Part shown: in pieces, positions 62,780 through 64,000 of the stretch
Layout of the letters: the number at the start of each line of letters is the position of its first letter
Numbering within the stretch: position 1 is the first letter of the stretch
DNA from: Candidatus Geothermocultor quzhuomuensis
GTDB lineage: Bacteria > Actinomycetota > Aquicultoria > Geothermocultorales > Geothermocultoraceae
Direction of reading: 5' to 3'
Length of the DNA stretch: 64,000 nt
NCBI GenBank assembly: GCA_015711795.1
Contig: JACVJC010000004.1
Coordinates: forward strand, 36,692 to 100,691
Program-made: the position numbers and the translations under genes
The notes under the pieces: generated by a model
Seen by the model: only the letters and a program-made list of their open reading frames with translations
Told to the model about the DNA's origin: nothing
Databases searched by the model: none

Positions 62780-64000
62780 TTGAGTTTTAAAAAAGATAGT
62801 GTCATAACTTTTTTTACTCAAACCATCACCCTCTTTTTAGGAATTTTTACCTCTATTCTTCTTGCCCGCATTTTGGGACCGCTAGGCAAAGGAAAGTACA
62901 CCCTTATAATTTTATTACCCTCTCTGCTTATAGGAATTGGTGGGATGGGCATTGATTTCTCCACCGTTTATTTCGTTGGAAAAGAAAAAAAACGACTTGA
63001 TGAGGTCATCTCAAGCGCTGTTTTAATCACCATAATTTTAGGAACTATCTTAATGCTAACAGGAATTTTGCTTATTTCTATCAATTATATAAAGGCTTTG
63101 TTTTTTAAAGATATCAGCTTAATTTTTCTCCTAATCGGCATTCTCCTTATCCCACTGGAAATGTTAACTAAAACCTTAAGTTCTGTCCTCAGAGGAATGA
63201 ACAGATTTTATGAATTTAATTTAACCAATCTTTTTTCCAGCTTGTTTCAAGTTTCATTTCTAACAATTTTTCTACTTTTTCTTAAAATGAAATTGGGAGG
63301 AGCAATTTTCGCTTATGTTCTTAGCACTCTTTCCACATTACTCTTTTCCTCTATAATTTTAAGAAGAATAAAAAAAGTAAATTTTTTGCCCAAAATAAAA
63401 AGGATAAAAAATCTTTTAAGCTTTGGGCTCAAGGGGCACATAGGTAACTTAGTTCAATTTTTAAACTATCGGTTAGATATGTTCATAGTTGCTTTTCTCA
63501 CAAGCTCCATTGCTGTTGGGTACTACTCTATTTCAGTAATGATTGCTGAAAAATTGTGGCTAATACCTGGCGCTCTAGGAACTGTGCTTTTCTCACGTGT
63601 CAGCTCATCCAGTAAGGAAGAAATCAAACTACTAACCCCGAAGGTTTGCCGTCACACCGTCTTTTTAACATTAGTATCTTCTGTTCTTTTAGCCATGCTA
63701 AGCAGGTATCTTATCATTCTTCTTTTTGGACAAGCTTTTTTACCTGCCTTAATACCACTTTTACTTCTGCTTCCTGGCATTTTTACCCTAAGTATCGCTA
63801 AAATTTTGGCAAACGACCTTGCCGGACGAGGCTTACCCTTTCTTAATACTTATGCCGCCACTATCTCCCTTCTGGTTAATATCCCTTTAAATATCATCCT
63901 CATTCCCAAATATGGTATCTCTGGAGCATCTATTGCCTCCAGCATTGCTTACACTCTAACCTTTATCTTCACCTTATACAATTACTGGAGCGTGTCAGAG
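62780..64000 (+). CDS. Wzx-type polysaccharide flippase (partial, runs off right edge)
   Basis: This is missing from the ORF track because it is cut by the edge. From TTG at 62780 (GAGG 6 bp upstream) the plus strand is open for 407 codons: SFKKDSVITFFTQTITLFLG, ILLARILGPLGKGKYTLIIL, LRGMNRFYEFNLTNLFSSLF and LSFGLKGHIGNLVQFLNYRL. The ARILGPxGxGxY segment is the signature of Wzx/MATE-like lipid-linked oligosaccharide flippases. About eleven helices are within the window. It carries repeat units across the membrane to Wzy. A likely partner is the 59.1 kb polymerase. Confidence 0.88.
   Translation, partial: MSFKKDSVITFFTQTITLFLGIFTSILLARILGPLGKGKYTLIILLPSLLIGIGGMGIDFSTVYFVGKEKKRLDEVISSAVLITIILGTILMLTGILLISINYIKALFFKDISLIFLLIGILLIPLEMLTKTLSSVLRGMNRFYEFNLTNLFSSLFQVSFLTIFLLFLKMKLGGAIFAYVLSTLSTLLFSSIILRRIKKVNFLPKIKRIKNLLSFGLKGHIGNLVQFLNYRLDMFIVAFLTSSIAVGYYSISVMIAEKLWLIPGALGTVLFSRVSSSSKEEIKLLTPKVCRHTVFLTLVSSVLLAMLSRYLIILLFGQAFLPALIPLLLLLPGIFTLSIAKILANDLAGRGLPFLNTYAATISLLVNIPLNIILIPKYGISGASIASSIAYTLTFIFTLYNYWSVSE

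Noticed and set aside
1-64000. CRISPR arrays, tRNA or rRNA genes, riboswitches, phage attachment sites
   Set aside because: None could be recognised by reading both strands; no regularly spaced repeats and no tRNA-like TTCGANTC arms in cloverleaf context were seen.

Overview
The window is AT-rich, densely packed bacterial chromosome (my impression by eye is 35-38% GC). It looks like part of a large cell-surface polysaccharide region with an island of housekeeping genes inside it. The lineage is uncertain. The tilS-hpt-ftsH-folE order, a PASTA-containing cell-wall amidase, a membrane Ser/Thr kinase, a WecA/TagO-type initiator, a decaprenyl-phosphate phosphoribosyltransferase-like protein and the absence of lipid A or LPS-core genes point towards a monoderm-like, actinobacterial- or Firmicutes-related lineage. 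A 12-heme NapC/NirT-type cytochrome and a UbiT/UbiU/UbiV-like trio suggest an anaerobic respiratory lifestyle. No rRNA, tRNA or CRISPR array was seen.

Layout. 0-9.4 kb, nearly all on the minus strand: an ABC exporter (cut by the left edge) behind an EPS-type MarR regulator with a perfect 10+10 bp palindrome at its 5' end, a decayed transposase, then methyltransferases, a phosphoglycosyl transferase, asparagine synthetase 1, a polyprenyl-phosphate-type GT2, a nucleotide-sugar epimerase and galU. 9.4-12.8 kb, plus strand: a three-gene unit (polytopic membrane protein, DPPR-synthase-like UbiA protein, DUF362 protein). 12.8-16.4 kb: the dTDP-rhamnose set rmlABCD, then hemL. 17.9-21.7 kb: two overlapping O-antigen ligase/polymerase-like proteins with TPR tails.

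21.7-35.3 kb is the housekeeping island: folE, ftsH, hpt, tilS; an overlapping run ubiU-ubiV-ubiT-PASTA/amidase; folK; the 12-heme cytochrome; a Ser/Thr kinase with a polytopic membrane tail, abutting a zinc-ribbon protein; and folP. 35.3-49.9 kb returns to polysaccharide genes: WecA/TagO, epimerases, a third TPR-ligase, a GT4, a YdcF-like protein, asnB 2, a heavily mutated NodU-type carbamoyltransferase, a methyltransferase without a normal start codon, a B12-binding radical SAM protein and a GT2. The gap at 41.7-42.6 kb holds remnants of a PIN toxin and a HEPN protein.

50-64 kb: a GT-C protein with a fibronectin-III-like tail, a membrane-anchored FG-GAP propeller protein, a frameshifted methyltransferase, GT4s, a YdjC/ChbG deacetylase, a DegT aminotransferase, a CelD/BioF2-like acyltransferase, another methyltransferase, a fourth Wzy/ligase, and at the right edge a Wzx flippase. 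Together these cover sugar-nucleotide supply (galU, rmlABCD, epimerases), lipid-linked initiation (WecA/TagO and the sugar transferase), assembly (GT2, GT4, GT-C), decoration (AsnB, methyl-, acyl- and aminotransferases) and export/polymerisation (Wzx, ABC exporter, Wzy/ligases). Several decoration genes are visibly broken, which suggests turnover of the outer-polymer structure or base errors in the assembly.
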